From Burkholderia savannae (GTDB lineage: Bacteria > Pseudomonadota > Gammaproteobacteria > Burkholderiales > Burkholderiaceae), in contig NZ_CP013418.1 in NCBI RefSeq assembly GCF_001524445.2, positions 2,728,001-2,792,000 on the forward strand: a stretch of DNA of 64,000 nucleotides, written 5' to 3'. The notes beneath the pieces were generated by a model. That model had not been told where the DNA came from and made no database searches. It saw nothing but the letters and a program-made list of their open reading frames with translations. Position 1 is the first letter of the stretch; every line of letters begins with the position of its first letter. Below, in pieces: positions 26,135-35,840 of this stretch. The translations under genes and the position numbers were made by a program.

Positions 26135-27646
26135 TCAGTGTCTTCCATAGTTGTCTTCGAAGCGGACGATGTCGTCCTCCCCGAGATACGAGCCCGATTG
26201 CACTTCGATCAGTTCGAGCGGCATCTTGCCGGGATTTTCGAGCCGATGCGATACGCCTAGCGGAATGTAGGTCGACTCGTTCTCCGACAGCAGGAATGTT
26301 TCGTCGCCGCGCGTGATTCGTGCGGTGCCGCGCACGACGATCCAGTGCTCGGCGCGGTGGTGATGCATCTGGAGCGACAGGCGCGCGCCCGGCTTGACGA
26401 CGATCCGCTTCACCTGGAAGCGCTCGCCGCTGTCGACCGAATCGTAATGCCCCCACGGGCGATGCACCTTGCGGTGATCGGACGTTTCCGCGCCGGATTC
26501 CGCCTTCAGGCGTCCGACGATTTTTTTCACGTCCTGCACGTGCGCGCGATCGGCGACGAGGATCGCATCCGGCGTTTCGACGACGACGAGATCCTGCGTG
26601 CCGACGCAGGCGATCAGGCGTCCTTCCGAATGCGCGAACGTCGACGACGCCTGCTCGAAGCACACGCGGCCGCGCGCGACGTTGCCGTCGGCGTCCTTGT
26701 CGCTGATCTGCCAGAGCGCGTCCCACGAGCCGACGTCTGACCAGCCGGCGTCGAGCGGCACGACCACGCTCTCGCAAACGGCGGGCAGGTTCGACAACGG
26801 TTCCATCACCGCGTAGTCGATCGAGTTCGACGGCGATGCGGCGAAGCTGTCCCGGTCGACGCGAAAGAACGGACCGTCGTCTCTGCCGAGCGCGACCGCA
26901 CGCGCGCAGGCTTCGTGGATCGCCGGCTGGAAGTGGCGGATCGCCTTCAGCCACACCGACGCGCGGACGATGAAGATGCCGCTGTTCCACCAGTACTCGC
27001 CCGATGCGACGTATTGCTGAGCGAGCTCGAGATGCGGCTTTTCGACGAAGCGCTCGAGCTTCCTGACCGCGACGCCGAGCCCGGCGTCGCCCGCACTCGC
27101 GGCGCCGACGCGGATGTAGCCGTAGCCCGTCTCGGCGCGCGTCGGCACGATGCCGAGCGTCGCGATCATCCCTTGCTCGGCATGGCGCACGCCGGCCGCG
27201 ACCGCTTGCTGGAAGCGCGCGACGTCGGCCACCGCGTGGTCGGCCGGCATCACGGCGAGCACGGCGTCGCCGCCGCCCGCGGCCGCATGCAGCGCGGCGA
27301 TCGTCAGCGCTGGCGCGGTGTCGCGGCCGAGCGGCTCGAGCACGAGCGTCGCGTCCTTGCCCGCGAGCCGCAATTGCTCGGCGGTCGTGAAGCGGTGCTC
27401 TTCGCCGCACACGACGATCATTCGTTCGGATACCGGATGATCGGCCGACAGGCCGTCGAGACGGCGCGCGGTCGATTGCAGCAGCGATTCGTTGCCGAGC
27501 AGGTTGATCAGTTGCTTCGGATGACGCTCGCGCGACATCGGCCAGAGCCGCGTGCCCGCCCCCCCGGCCAGAACGACGGGTTGCACGGAAAGGCGCGCGC
27601 CGACGGCGGCGGTGGCGGGGCCGGCGGCGGCGGGCGTGGCGTTCAT
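26135..27646 (-). CDS. bceA: Mannose-1-phosphate guanylyltransferase / mannose-6-phosphate isomerase (BceA)
   Basis: 503 residues from the ATG at 27646-27644, with GAGGAG upstream. The nucleotidyltransferase domain has LAGGAGTRLWPMSRERHPKQL (near residues 27-47) and FVEKP. The cupin-fold isomerase domain at the C-terminus has RPWGHYDSVDSG, VKRIVVKPGARLSLQMHHHRAEHWIVV and IPLGVSHRLENPG. It makes GDP-mannose for cepacian. It is transcribed away from bceB across a 428-bp divergent promoter region. The call as bceA rests on this enzyme plus the intact bceB-K order next to it. Confidence 0.95.
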   Translation of the reverse strand: MNATPAAAGPATAAVGARLSVQPVVLAGGAGTRLWPMSRERHPKQLINLLGNESLLQSTARRLDGLSADHPVSERMIVVCGEEHRFTTAEQLRLAGKDATLVLEPLGRDTAPALTIAALHAAAGGGDAVLAVMPADHAVADVARFQQAVAAGVRHAEQGMIATLGIVPTRAETGYGYIRVGAASAGDAGLGVAVRKLERFVEKPHLELAQQYVASGEYWWNSGIFIVRASVWLKAIRHFQPAIHEACARAVALGRDDGPFFRVDRDSFAASPSNSIDYAVMEPLSNLPAVCESVVVPLDAGWSDVGSWDALWQISDKDADGNVARGRVCFEQASSTFAHSEGRLIACVGTQDLVVVETPDAILVADRAHVQDVKKIVGRLKAESGAETSDHRKVHRPWGHYDSVDSGERFQVKRIVVKPGARLSLQMHHHRAEHWIVVRGTARITRGDETFLLSENESTYIPLGVSHRLENPGKMPLELIEVQSGSYLGEDDIVRFEDNYGRH

Positions 27647-28074
27647 GATGGCGCTCCTCGAATACAAGACAGTCCCGAGGTTGTAGCACGACGTAAATCG
27701 ACAATAAAAGAATCGCACGGATGCACCCGATTGACGGCTTGTTATCGTGCGATGCAAACAAGTTGCATCGAATGCGCGATAAGTAATGAATAAAAAATTA
27801 AAAAAATATTGGGTGCGGGTCCTTGGTGCCCTTGCGGGACAAGGGTTTCATCTCGATCTTCAGATCTTATGGTTCTCTATCGAAGTGATTGATTCGGAAA
27901 ATCATGCTGCCTGAAAAGCATCGCGCGACCGAAAAAATTTCCGATTATTTTTAGAAATACTTGTGCGCTTGCGGGAGGAATTTTCTTCCCGGTTCAATAA
28001 CGCCATGCAATGTTTAAATCGGATGCACGTCGACGAGATGTGTGCGGCCGGTTTCCGTCTCACGAGGAAGAGTC
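27647..28074. promoter_or_regulatory. Divergent bceA/bceB promoter region
   Basis: 428 bp between divergent cepacian genes, with AT-rich stretches (27781-27810) and no gene. It holds the long hairpin at 27742-27782 and a shorter one at 27829-27845 (CCCTTG/CAAGGG, followed by TTT). A shared control region for the two halves of the locus is the natural reading. Confidence 0.7.
27742..27782. promoter_or_regulatory. Interrupted 41-bp inverted repeat (operator or leader hairpin)
   Basis: Inner perfect arms CGATGCAA/TTGCATCG (27750-27757, 27763-27770) around a 5-bp loop, with outer arms TTATCG/CGATAA (27742-27747, 27777-27782). It lies 96 bp upstream of bceA and about 290 bp upstream of bceB. It may bind a dimeric regulator or fold in the bceA leader. 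Confidence 0.45.
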
Positions 28075-29457
28075 ATGTTGAGCGTGCTGGCTAGGATGAT
28101 CGATATCGCGATGGCCGTGGCGGGCGCGTTGTTCGCCGCGATGATCCATCGTGGCGGCTTCGTGTGGCTCGACGACCTTCAGCGCACGGTCGTCGTGTTC
28201 GACTGCATGCTCGTCGTCGTGTTCTTTCCGGCGTTCGGCATCTATCAGTCGTGGCGCGGCAAGCCGTTGTTCGGGCTCATGTGGCGCGTGTCGGTCGCGT
28301 GGCTCGTCGTCGAGGGCGCGGGCATCCTGATGAGCTTCAGCGTTCATCACGCGGGCGAGCTGTCGCGCCTGTGGCTCGGCTACTGGGCGATGGCGACGAT
28401 CACGCTGCTGGTCGCCTCGAAGGCCGGCGTCTACGCGGTGCTGCGGCAACTGCGGCGCGGCGGCTTCAATCACAAGTCGGTCGCGATCGTCGGCAGCGCG
28501 GATGCAGCCGCGACGAAGCGCCTCGTCGCCCACATGCGGGCACGTCCAGATGCGGGCTTCAATCCGGTATGCATCTACGACGAGCACGACGACGCGGCGC
28601 TCGCCGAGATCGAAGGCGTCGCGATCGAGCGCCGCTTCGGCGATCTCGTGCGCCTCGTGCGCGGCCGCGAGATCCGCGAGCTGTGGCTCGTGCTGCCGCT
28701 GTCCGAGGAGCCGCAGATTCACCGGATCGTGACCGAGTTCCGAAACGATTTCGTCAACATTCGCTTCGTGCCGGACGTGCGCAGCCTGTCGTTCTTCAAT
28801 CAGGAAGTCATCGAACTGCTCGGCGTGCCCGCGATCAATCTCGCCGCGTCGCCGATCACCGACGTGCGCATCCTGCCGAAGTTCGTGTTCGACCGGCTGT
28901 TCGCGCTCGCCGCGCTCATGATGCTGTCGCCCGCGATGCTCGCGATCGCGGCGCTCGTGAAGCTGACGTCGCCCGGCCCCGTGTTCTTCCGGCAAAAGCG
29001 CAAGGGCATCGACGGCAACGAGTTCGAGATCTACAAGTTCCGCTCGATGAAGGTGCATCACGAGGCGGCGGGGAGGATCACGCAGGCGAAGAAGAACGAC
29101 GCGCGCGTGACGCCCGTCGGCCGCTTCCTGCGCCGCACGAGCCTCGACGAGCTGCCGCAGTTCATCAACGTGCTGAAGGGCGAGATGTCGGTGGTCGGCC
29201 CGCGTCCGCATGCGCTCGAGCACGACGACATCTACAAGGATCTCGTCAAGGGCTACATGTTCCGTTACCGGATCAAGCCGGGCATCACCGGCTGGGCGCA
29301 GATCAACGGCTTTCGCGGCGAGACCGATCGCGTCGAGAAGATGATGGGCCGGGTGAAGCTCGATCTGTACTACATGCAGAACTGGTCGTTCTGGCTCGAC
29401 ATCAAGATCGTCGCGCTGACGCTGTGGAAAGGCTTCACGGGCAGCAACGCGTACTGA
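28075..29457 (+). CDS. bceB: Undecaprenyl-phosphate glucose-1-phosphate transferase (BceB)
   Basis: 460 residues with ACGAGGAAGAG before the ATG at 28075. Four N-terminal membrane helices are followed by a CoA-binding-like domain ([17 protein letters not shown]). The C-terminal bacterial sugar transferase domain shows the priming signature [48 protein letters not shown] and VGPRPHAL. It is an inner-membrane polyprenyl-phosphate hexose-1-phosphate transferase (WcaJ type) that starts the cepacian repeat unit on undecaprenyl phosphate. First gene of the bceB-K operon. Confidence 0.95.
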   Translation: MLSVLARMIDIAMAVAGALFAAMIHRGGFVWLDDLQRTVVVFDCMLVVVFFPAFGIYQSWRGKPLFGLMWRVSVAWLVVEGAGILMSFSVHHAGELSRLWLGYWAMATITLLVASKAGVYAVLRQLRRGGFNHKSVAIVGSADAAATKRLVAHMRARPDAGFNPVCIYDEHDDAALAEIEGVAIERRFGDLVRLVRGREIRELWLVLPLSEEPQIHRIVTEFRNDFVNIRFVPDVRSLSFFNQEVIELLGVPAINLAASPITDVRILPKFVFDRLFALAALMMLSPAMLAIAALVKLTSPGPVFFRQKRKGIDGNEFEIYKFRSMKVHHEAAGRITQAKKNDARVTPVGRFLRRTSLDELPQFINVLKGEMSVVGPRPHALEHDDIYKDLVKGYMFRYRIKPGITGWAQINGFRGETDRVEKMMGRVKLDLYYMQNWSFWLDIKIVALTLWKGFTGSNAY

Positions 29458-29502
29458 GCGCGGCAACGCGTTTTTCGACTCACTGGGTAAGAGGTTCGAC
29501 AG

Positions 29503-30924
29503 ATGAATCTGACTATCATCGGCAGCGGTTACGTGGGGCTCGTCACGGGCGCCTGTCTCGCCGACATCGGCCACGACGTGTTTTGTCTCGACGTCGACCG
29601 GAAGAAAATCGACATCCTGAACGGCGGCGGCGTGCCGATTCACGAGCCGGGCCTCAAGGAGATCATCGCACGCAACCGTTCGGCGGGCCGCCTGCAATTC
29701 TCGACCGACGTCGAGGCGGCCGCCGCGCACGGCGACGTGCAGTTCATCGCGGTCGGCACGCCGCCCGACGAGGACGGCTCCGCGGATCTCCAGTACGTGC
29801 TCGCGGCCGCGCGCAACATCGGCCGGCACATGAAGGGCTTCAAGGTGATCGTCGACAAGTCGACGGTGCCCGTCGGCACGGCCGAGCGCGTGCGCGCGGT
29901 GGTCGCCGAGGAACTGGAAGCGCGCGGCGACGATTCGATGTTCTCGGTCGTGTCGAATCCGGAGTTCCTGAAGGAAGGCGCGGCGGTCGAGGACTTCACG
30001 CGGCCGGACCGGATCGTGATCGGCTGCGACGACGACGTGCCCGGCGAACGCGCGCGCGAGCTGATGAAGAAGCTCTATGCGCCGTTCAATCGCAATCACG
30101 AGCGCACGCTCTACATGGACGTGCGCTCGGCCGAGTTCACGAAATACGCGGCGAACGCGATGCTCGCTACGCGCATTTCGTTCATGAACGAGCTGGCGAA
30201 TCTCGCGGACCGATTCGGTGCCGACATCGAGGCTGTGCGCCGCGGGATCGGCTCCGATCCCCGCATCGGCTATCACTTTCTGTACGCGGGCTGCGGCTTC
30301 GGCGGCTCGTGCTTTCCGAAGGATGTCGAAGCATTGATTCGCACCGCGTCCGAGCACGGGCAGGCGCTGCGTGTGCTGCAGGCGGTGTCGGCCGTCAACG
30401 ACGAGCAGAAGCATGTGCTCGCGCGGAAGGTCGTTTCGCGTTTCGGAGAGGACCTCACGGGCCGCCGCTTCGGCGTGTGGGGGCTCGCGTTCAAGCCGAA
30501 CACCGACGACATGCGCGAGGCGCCGAGCCGCGCGCTGATCGCGGAGCTGCTGTCGCGCGGCGCGCACGTCACGGCGTACGACCCGGTCGCGCAGGCCGAA
30601 GCGCAACGCGTGCTCGCGCTCGACTTGCACGATCGACCGGATGCGCTCGCGCGGCTCGCGTTCGCCGACGACGAAGCACAAGTCGCGCAGGACGCGGACG
30701 CGCTCGTGATCGTCACCGAATGGAAGGCGTTCAAGAGCCCGGATTTCGCGGCGCTCGGCAAGCGCTGGAAGACGCCCGTGATTTTCGACGGACGCAATCT
30801 GTACGAGCCGATCGCGATGCGCGAGCTCGGCATCGAGTATTACCCGATCGGGCGGCCGGGCACCGCGCCGCACGCGGCGAAGAGCGACGGGCGCCGCGCG
30901 CGCGCGGCGCGCGCCGGCGCGTGA
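29503..30924 (+). CDS. bceC: UDP-glucose 6-dehydrogenase (BceC)
   Basis: 473 residues. The N-terminal NAD-binding site is [22 protein letters not shown]. The catalytic cysteine is in [17 protein letters not shown] near residue 265. The C-terminal UDP-binding domain has [20 protein letters not shown]. It oxidises UDP-glucose to UDP-glucuronate, a cepacian building block. It ends in a Lys/Arg/Ala-rich tail ([13 protein letters not shown]) not needed for the fold. It is followed almost directly by the phosphatase bceD. Confidence 0.96.
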   Translation: MNLTIIGSGYVGLVTGACLADIGHDVFCLDVDRKKIDILNGGGVPIHEPGLKEIIARNRSAGRLQFSTDVEAAAAHGDVQFIAVGTPPDEDGSADLQYVLAAARNIGRHMKGFKVIVDKSTVPVGTAERVRAVVAEELEARGDDSMFSVVSNPEFLKEGAAVEDFTRPDRIVIGCDDDVPGERARELMKKLYAPFNRNHERTLYMDVRSAEFTKYAANAMLATRISFMNELANLADRFGADIEAVRRGIGSDPRIGYHFLYAGCGFGGSCFPKDVEALIRTASEHGQALRVLQAVSAVNDEQKHVLARKVVSRFGEDLTGRRFGVWGLAFKPNTDDMREAPSRALIAELLSRGAHVTAYDPVAQAEAQRVLALDLHDRPDALARLAFADDEAQVAQDADALVIVTEWKAFKSPDFAALGKRWKTPVIFDGRNLYEPIAMRELGIEYYPIGRPGTAPHAAKSDGRRARAARAGA

Positions 30925-30944
30925 GCAACGACGCGAGTTCGACC

Positions 30945-31379
30945 ATGTTCCGCAATATTCTGATCGTATGCCGCGCGAACGTGTGCCGGAGCCCGGCCGC
31001 GGAGCTGCTGTTCAAGTCGATGGCGCCGCGCGCGTCGCTCTCGTTCCATTCGGCGGGCATCGACGCGAACGACGGCGACGGCATCGATCCGACGATGTCG
31101 CGCCTGCTCGCGGCGCGCGGTGTCGACGCGGCGCCGCATCGTTCGCGGCGGCTGAGCCGCGTGCTCGTGCGCGCCGCGGATCTCGTCCTCGTCACCGAGC
31201 GCGGGCAGATTTCCGAAGTCGAGGCGATCGATCCGATCGCGCGCGGCAAGGTGCATCTGCTCGGCAAATGGGAGGGCGCGGAGATCGCCGATCCCTACGG
31301 CGGTCCCGAAGCCGATTATCGGGATAGCTACACATTGATCGAACGTCTGGTTCAAGGATGGCTGCAAAAGATATGCTGA
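30945..31379 (+). CDS. bceD: Low-molecular-weight protein-tyrosine phosphatase (BceD, Wzb-like)
   Basis: 144 residues from ATG 30945; an in-frame GTG at 30921 that overlaps the bceC stop would add eight residues. The active-site loop is C9-RANV-C-R15-S, and the general-acid loop is IADPYGGPEADYRDSY near the C-terminus. It dephosphorylates the tyrosine kinase BceF and so controls polymer assembly and export. Its stop overlaps the start of bceE, indicating coupling. Confidence 0.94.
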   Translation: MFRNILIVCRANVCRSPAAELLFKSMAPRASLSFHSAGIDANDGDGIDPTMSRLLAARGVDAAPHRSRRLSRVLVRAADLVLVTERGQISEVEAIDPIARGKVHLLGKWEGAEIADPYGGPEADYRDSYTLIERLVQGWLQKIC

Positions 31380-32548
31380 ATCGTTCGCTTAGACCTCTGG
31401 CGCTTGCCGTCGCCGCCGCCGTGCTGTTGCAGGCGTGCGCGATGGCGCCCGGCAACTACCTCGACACGTCGCGTCTCGACGACAAGGATGCGCAGCCGAC
31501 CGAGCACTACAACGTGCAGCTCATCACCGCGCAGATGATCGTGTCGCAGGCCGACGCGCAGCATAAGGAGCGGCCGCTGCCGCCGTCGCGCTTCGTCGAT
31601 CCGATGCAGTACGTGTACCGGGTCGCGCCGCAGGACATTCTCGGCGTCACCGTCTGGGATCACCCGGAGCTGACGACGCCGCAAGGCCAATCGTTCTCGA
31701 GCGGCGGCAACACGACGCAGACGGTCGCGGGCGCGCTGCAGCAGCCGTATGCGAATGCGCTGCCCGGCCAGGCCGATCCGTACGGGCAGACGGTGATGTC
31801 CGACGGCACGATCTACTTTCCGTTCGTCGGCCGCCTGCACGCGGCGGGCAAGACGGTGGGCCAGGTGCGTGACGAGCTCGCCGCGCGGCTCGCGCGCTAC
31901 GTGAAGAATCCGCAGGTCGACGTGCGCGTGCTGTCGTACCGCAGCCAGAAGGTGCAGGTGACGGGCGAAGTGAAGACGCCCGGCCCGCTCGCGATCACCG
32001 ACGTGCCGCTCACGCTCGTCGACGCGATCACGCGCTCGGGCGGCTCGACGAACGAGGCGGACCTGCAGCGCGTGCGCCTCACGCGCGAGGGCAAGTTCTA
32101 TCAGCTCGACGCAAACGGGATGCTCGATCGCGGCGACGTCACGCAGAACGTGATGCTGCAGCCGGGTGACATCGTCAACGTGCCGGACCGCAGCGACAGC
32201 CGCGTGTTCGTGATGGGCGAAGTGAAAACGCCCGCGACAGTGCAGATGCTCAAGGGACGCCTGACCATTGCCGACGCGCTGACGGCGGGCGGCGGCATCC
32301 TCGACACCGACGCGAATCCGCGCCAGGTGTACGTGCTGCGCGATTTGCAGGACAAGCCGAACACGCCCGACATCTTCCGTCTCGACATGACGCAGCCCGA
32401 CGCGCTGATGCTGTCGAGCCGCTTCCAGCTGAAGCCGCTCGACGTCGTGTACGTCGGCACGTCGGGATCGGTGCGCTTCAACCGCCTGCTGCAGCAGATT
32501 TTCCCGACGATCCAGTCGATTTACTACATGAAGCAGATCACGCGCTGA
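31358..32548 (+). CDS. bceE: Outer-membrane polysaccharide export lipoprotein (BceE, Wza-like)
   Basis: 396 residues from ATG 31358 (an ATG at 31373 is possible). A lipoprotein signal ends LLQAC (Cys27). It has a poly_export domain (YRVAPQDILGVTVWDHPEL...TIYFPFVGRLHAAGKTVGQVRDELAARL) and two SLBB domains (VDVRVLSYRSQKVQVTGEV; RVFVMGEVKTPATVQMLKG). It ends with an amphipathic FNRLLQQIFPTIQSIYYMKQ that should form the outer-membrane barrel. It is the octameric channel for cepacian. It overlaps bceD by 22 bp. Confidence 0.95.
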   Translation: MAAKDMLNRSLRPLALAVAAAVLLQACAMAPGNYLDTSRLDDKDAQPTEHYNVQLITAQMIVSQADAQHKERPLPPSRFVDPMQYVYRVAPQDILGVTVWDHPELTTPQGQSFSSGGNTTQTVAGALQQPYANALPGQADPYGQTVMSDGTIYFPFVGRLHAAGKTVGQVRDELAARLARYVKNPQVDVRVLSYRSQKVQVTGEVKTPGPLAITDVPLTLVDAITRSGGSTNEADLQRVRLTREGKFYQLDANGMLDRGDVTQNVMLQPGDIVNVPDRSDSRVFVMGEVKTPATVQMLKGRLTIADALTAGGGILDTDANPRQVYVLRDLQDKPNTPDIFRLDMTQPDALMLSSRFQLKPLDVVYVGTSGSVRFNRLLQQIFPTIQSIYYMKQITR

Positions 32549-32598
32549 TCGGTCCCGGGCCGTCGCGCGCGGCCCGCCTCAACCTCAAGCGGGAATGC

Positions 32599-34818
32599 AT
32601 GGTGAATACGCAAGCGAAACATCCTTATGCCGACCTCGCGGTGAAGACCGACGAGGAAGACGTCGTCCTGGGACAGATGATCCAGGTGATTCTCGACGAT
32701 ATCTGGCTGCTTCTCGGCATCGCGTTTGTCGTGATCGCGCTCGCCGGGCTCTACTGCTACGTCGCGAAGCCGGTTTATTCGGCCGATGCGCAGGTGCGCG
32801 TCGAGGTGGGCGACAACACGTCTCAGGCCCTCACGCAAACGCAGACAGGCGCGATGATCAACAGCGGGCCGCCCACGCCGCCGACCGATGCGGAGATCGA
32901 GATCATCAAGAGCCGCGGCGTCGTCGCGCCCGTCGTCGAGCAGTTCAAGCTGAACGCGTCGGTCACGCCGGACACGTTCCCGATTCTCGGCGCGATCGCC
33001 GCGCGGCTCGCGGCACCAGACCATCCGGCGAAGCCGTGGCTCGGGTTGTCGTCGTACGCGTGGGGCGGCGAGGACGCGAACGTCGATTCGATCGACGTGT
33101 CGCCCGCGCTCGAGGGCAAGAAGCTGACGCTGACGGCCGGCACGGACGGCGGCTACACGCTGGCCGATCCGGACGGCAATGTGCTCGTGCGCGGCAAGGT
33201 CGGCGAGAGCGAGCAGGGCGGCGGCGTGACCATCAACGTATCGAAGCTCGTCGCGCGTCCCGGCACCCGCTTCACGGTGGTCCGGCAGAACGATCTCGAT
33301 GCGATCACCGCGTTCCAGTCGGCGATTCAGGTGGCCGAGCAGGGCAAGCAGACGGGCGTGATCCAGATCTCGCTCGAAGGCAAGGACCCCGAACAAACCG
33401 CGCAGATCGCGAACGCGCTCGCGCAGTCGTACCTGCATCAGCACGTGACGAGCAAGCAGGCGGAAGCGACGAAGATGCTCGAGTTCCTGAAGAACGAAGA
33501 GCCGCGTCTGAAATCGGACCTCGAGCGTGCGGAGGCGGAGCTCACCCAATATCAGCGCACGTCCGGCTCGATCAACGCGAGCGACGAAGCGAAGGTCTAC
33601 CTCGAAGGCAGCGTCCAGTACGAGCAGCAGATCGCCGCGCAGCGGCTGCAACTCGCGGCGCTCGCGCAGCGCTACACGGACGAGCATCCGCTCGTCGTCG
33701 CGGCAAAGCAGCAGCTCGCGCAGCTCGAAGGGGAGCGTGCGAAGTACGACGGCAAGTTCCGCGGGCTGCCGGCGACCGAGGTGAAGGCGGTCGCATTGCA
33801 GCGCAACGCGAAGGTTGCGGAAGACATCTACGTGCTGCTGCTCAACCGCGTGCAGGAGCTGTCGGTGCAGAAGGCCGGCACGGGCGGCAACATCCGGCTC
33901 GTCGACGCGGCGCTGCGCCCGGGCGTGCCGGTCAAGCCGAAGAAGGTGCTGATCCTGTCGGCGGCGGCGCTGCTCGGCCTGATTCTCGGCACGAGCGTCG
34001 TGTTCCTGCGCCGCAACCTGTTCCATGGCATCGAGGACCCGGATCGCGTCGAGCGCGCGTTCAATCTTCCGCTGTACGGCCTCGTGCCGATGAGCGCCGA
34101 GCAGGCGCGCTTCGACGCCGCCGACAAGGGCAGCCGCGTGCGGCCGATTCTCGCGTGCGCGCGCCCGAAGGACATGAGCGTCGAAAGCCTGCGCAGCCTG
34201 CGCACCGCGATGCAGTTCGCGCTGATGGACGCGAAGAACCGCGTGATCGTGCTGACGGGCCCGACGCCCGGCATCGGCAAGAGCTTCCTCGCCGTGAATC
34301 TCGCCGCGCTCGTCGCGCATTCGGGCAAGCGCGTGCTGCTGATCGATGCGGACATGCGGCGCGGCACGCTCGACCGCTACTTCGGCATGGGCGAGAAGAA
34401 CGGCTTGTCGGAGTTGCTGAGCGATCAGGTCGCGCTCGAAGAGTCGATTCGCGAAACGTCGGTGCCGGGGCTGTCGTTCATCCCGTCCGGCTCGCGTCCG
34501 CCGAACCCGTCGGAGCTGCTGATGTCGCCGCGTCTGTCGCAATACCTCGACGGCCTCGCGAAGCGCTACGACATGGTGATCGTCGATTCGCCGCCGATTC
34601 TTGCCGTCACCGACGCGACGATCTTCGGCGAGCTCGCCGGATCGACGTTCCTCGTGCTGCGCTCCGGCATGCACACCGAGGGCGAGATCGGCGACGCGAT
34701 CAAGCGGCTGCGTACCGCGGGCGTGCCGCTGCAAGGCGGGATCTTCAACGGCGTGCCGGCGCGCACGCGCGGCTACGGCCGAGGCTATGCCGCCGTGCAC
34801 GAATACCTGAGCGCGTGA
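32599..34818 (+). CDS. bceF: Polysaccharide co-polymerase and BY-kinase (BceF, Wzc-like)
   Basis: 739 residues. A first membrane helix (about 33-53) starts a Wzz domain with a long periplasmic coiled-coil part. A second membrane helix lies near residues 452-472, with a cytoplasmic tyrosine kinase after it: Walker A TGPTPGIGKSF (about residue 555), Walker A' LLIDADMRRGTLDRYFG and Walker B VIVDSPPIL. The C-terminal tyrosine cluster is short (RGYGRGYAAVHEYLSA, three Tyr). It controls chain length and export with BceE and is dephosphorylated by BceD. The start at 32599 is ATG; an ATG at 32595 is out of frame. Confidence 0.95.
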   Translation: MVNTQAKHPYADLAVKTDEEDVVLGQMIQVILDDIWLLLGIAFVVIALAGLYCYVAKPVYSADAQVRVEVGDNTSQALTQTQTGAMINSGPPTPPTDAEIEIIKSRGVVAPVVEQFKLNASVTPDTFPILGAIAARLAAPDHPAKPWLGLSSYAWGGEDANVDSIDVSPALEGKKLTLTAGTDGGYTLADPDGNVLVRGKVGESEQGGGVTINVSKLVARPGTRFTVVRQNDLDAITAFQSAIQVAEQGKQTGVIQISLEGKDPEQTAQIANALAQSYLHQHVTSKQAEATKMLEFLKNEEPRLKSDLERAEAELTQYQRTSGSINASDEAKVYLEGSVQYEQQIAAQRLQLAALAQRYTDEHPLVVAAKQQLAQLEGERAKYDGKFRGLPATEVKAVALQRNAKVAEDIYVLLLNRVQELSVQKAGTGGNIRLVDAALRPGVPVKPKKVLILSAAALLGLILGTSVVFLRRNLFHGIEDPDRVERAFNLPLYGLVPMSAEQARFDAADKGSRVRPILACARPKDMSVESLRSLRTAMQFALMDAKNRVIVLTGPTPGIGKSFLAVNLAALVAHSGKRVLLIDADMRRGTLDRYFGMGEKNGLSELLSDQVALEESIRETSVPGLSFIPSGSRPPNPSELLMSPRLSQYLDGLAKRYDMVIVDSPPILAVTDATIFGELAGSTFLVLRSGMHTEGEIGDAIKRLRTAGVPLQGGIFNGVPARTRGYGRGYAAVHEYLSA

Positions 34819-34849
34819 CGCGGGCCATTCTCCGATCGACGAGGTGACG

Positions 34850-35797
34850 ATGAAAATTTCCGTACTCGTGCCGACCTACCGGCGTCCGGCGGATCTCGCG
34901 CGCTGCCTGATCGCGTTGCAGCGGCAGCGCGTCGCGCCCGACGAGGTGATCGTCGTCGCGCGCGCCGACGACGACGCGACCCACGAGCGGCTCGCCGATC
35001 CGGGCGTGTGCGGCGCGCTTGCGCTGCGCGTGGTCGCGGTCGACGTGCCGGGGCAGGTGGCGGCGCTCAATCGTGGGCTCGACGCGGCGCGCGGCGACGT
35101 GATCGCGATCACCGACGACGATGCCGCGCCGCGCGCCGACTGGCTCGAACGGATCGGCGCGATATTCGCCACCGATCCGCGCGTCGGCGCGGTAGGCGGC
35201 CGCGACTGGGTGCACGAAAAAGGCTGCCTGCTCGACGGCGAACGTCCGCTCGTCGGCCGGCTCACCGTGTCGGGCAAGATCATCGGCAATCATCATCTCG
35301 GCGTAGGTGGCGCGCGCGAAGTCGATACGCTGAAAGGCGCGAACATGAGCTATCGCCGCGCGGCGATCGAGGGCCTGCGTTTCGACACGCGCCTTCGCGG
35401 CGCGGGCGCGCAGACGCACAACGACACGTCGTTCAGCATGTGCGTGAAGCGCGCGGGGTGGAAGCTCGTCTACGACCCGGCTGTCGCGGTCGATCACTAT
35501 CCGGCCGAGCGCTTCGACGACGACCGCCGCGACGCCGCATCGATGGCCGCGCTGTCGAACGCTGCATACAACCTGCATCTGACCTTGCGCGAGCATTTGC
35601 CGCCCGCGCGGCGCATGATCGCGTGGTGGTGGTGGACGTTCGTCGGTACCCGCGTGTATCCGGGGCTCGCGCACGTCGCGCTGACCGTCGCGGCGAAGAA
35701 CGGCGCGAGCATGCGCGCGCGATGGCGTGCTGTGCGGCGAGGCGCACACGACGCGCGGCGCGTGACGCACGCGCCGCACGCCGGCGTCGCGCGATGA
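34850..35797 (+). CDS. bceG: Glycosyltransferase family 2 (BceG)
   Basis: 315 residues with GAGGTGACG before the ATG. It has a GT-A fold: SVLVPTYRRPADLARCLIAL at the start, and DDDAAPRADWLERI carrying the Asp-rich nucleotide-sugar site. A later VDHYPAERFDDDRRD and a hydrophobic C-terminal segment suggest membrane association. It adds a sugar to the lipid-linked cepacian repeat; which linkage it makes cannot be read from the sequence. The symbol follows gene order in the bce cluster. Confidence 0.92.
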   Translation: MKISVLVPTYRRPADLARCLIALQRQRVAPDEVIVVARADDDATHERLADPGVCGALALRVVAVDVPGQVAALNRGLDAARGDVIAITDDDAAPRADWLERIGAIFATDPRVGAVGGRDWVHEKGCLLDGERPLVGRLTVSGKIIGNHHLGVGGAREVDTLKGANMSYRRAAIEGLRFDTRLRGAGAQTHNDTSFSMCVKRAGWKLVYDPAVAVDHYPAERFDDDRRDAASMAALSNAAYNLHLTLREHLPPARRMIAWWWWTFVGTRVYPGLAHVALTVAAKNGASMRARWRAVRRGAHDARRVTHAPHAGVAR

Positions 35798-35840
35798 GCG
35801 ACACGTTTCGGATTCACTTGTTTCGGGCTGGAGTTACCGC

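Noticed and set aside
28164..31379. A 1071-codon plus-strand frame
   Set aside because: It is out of frame with bceB and bceC for most of its length; only its final 144 codons, the bceD phosphatase, are real.
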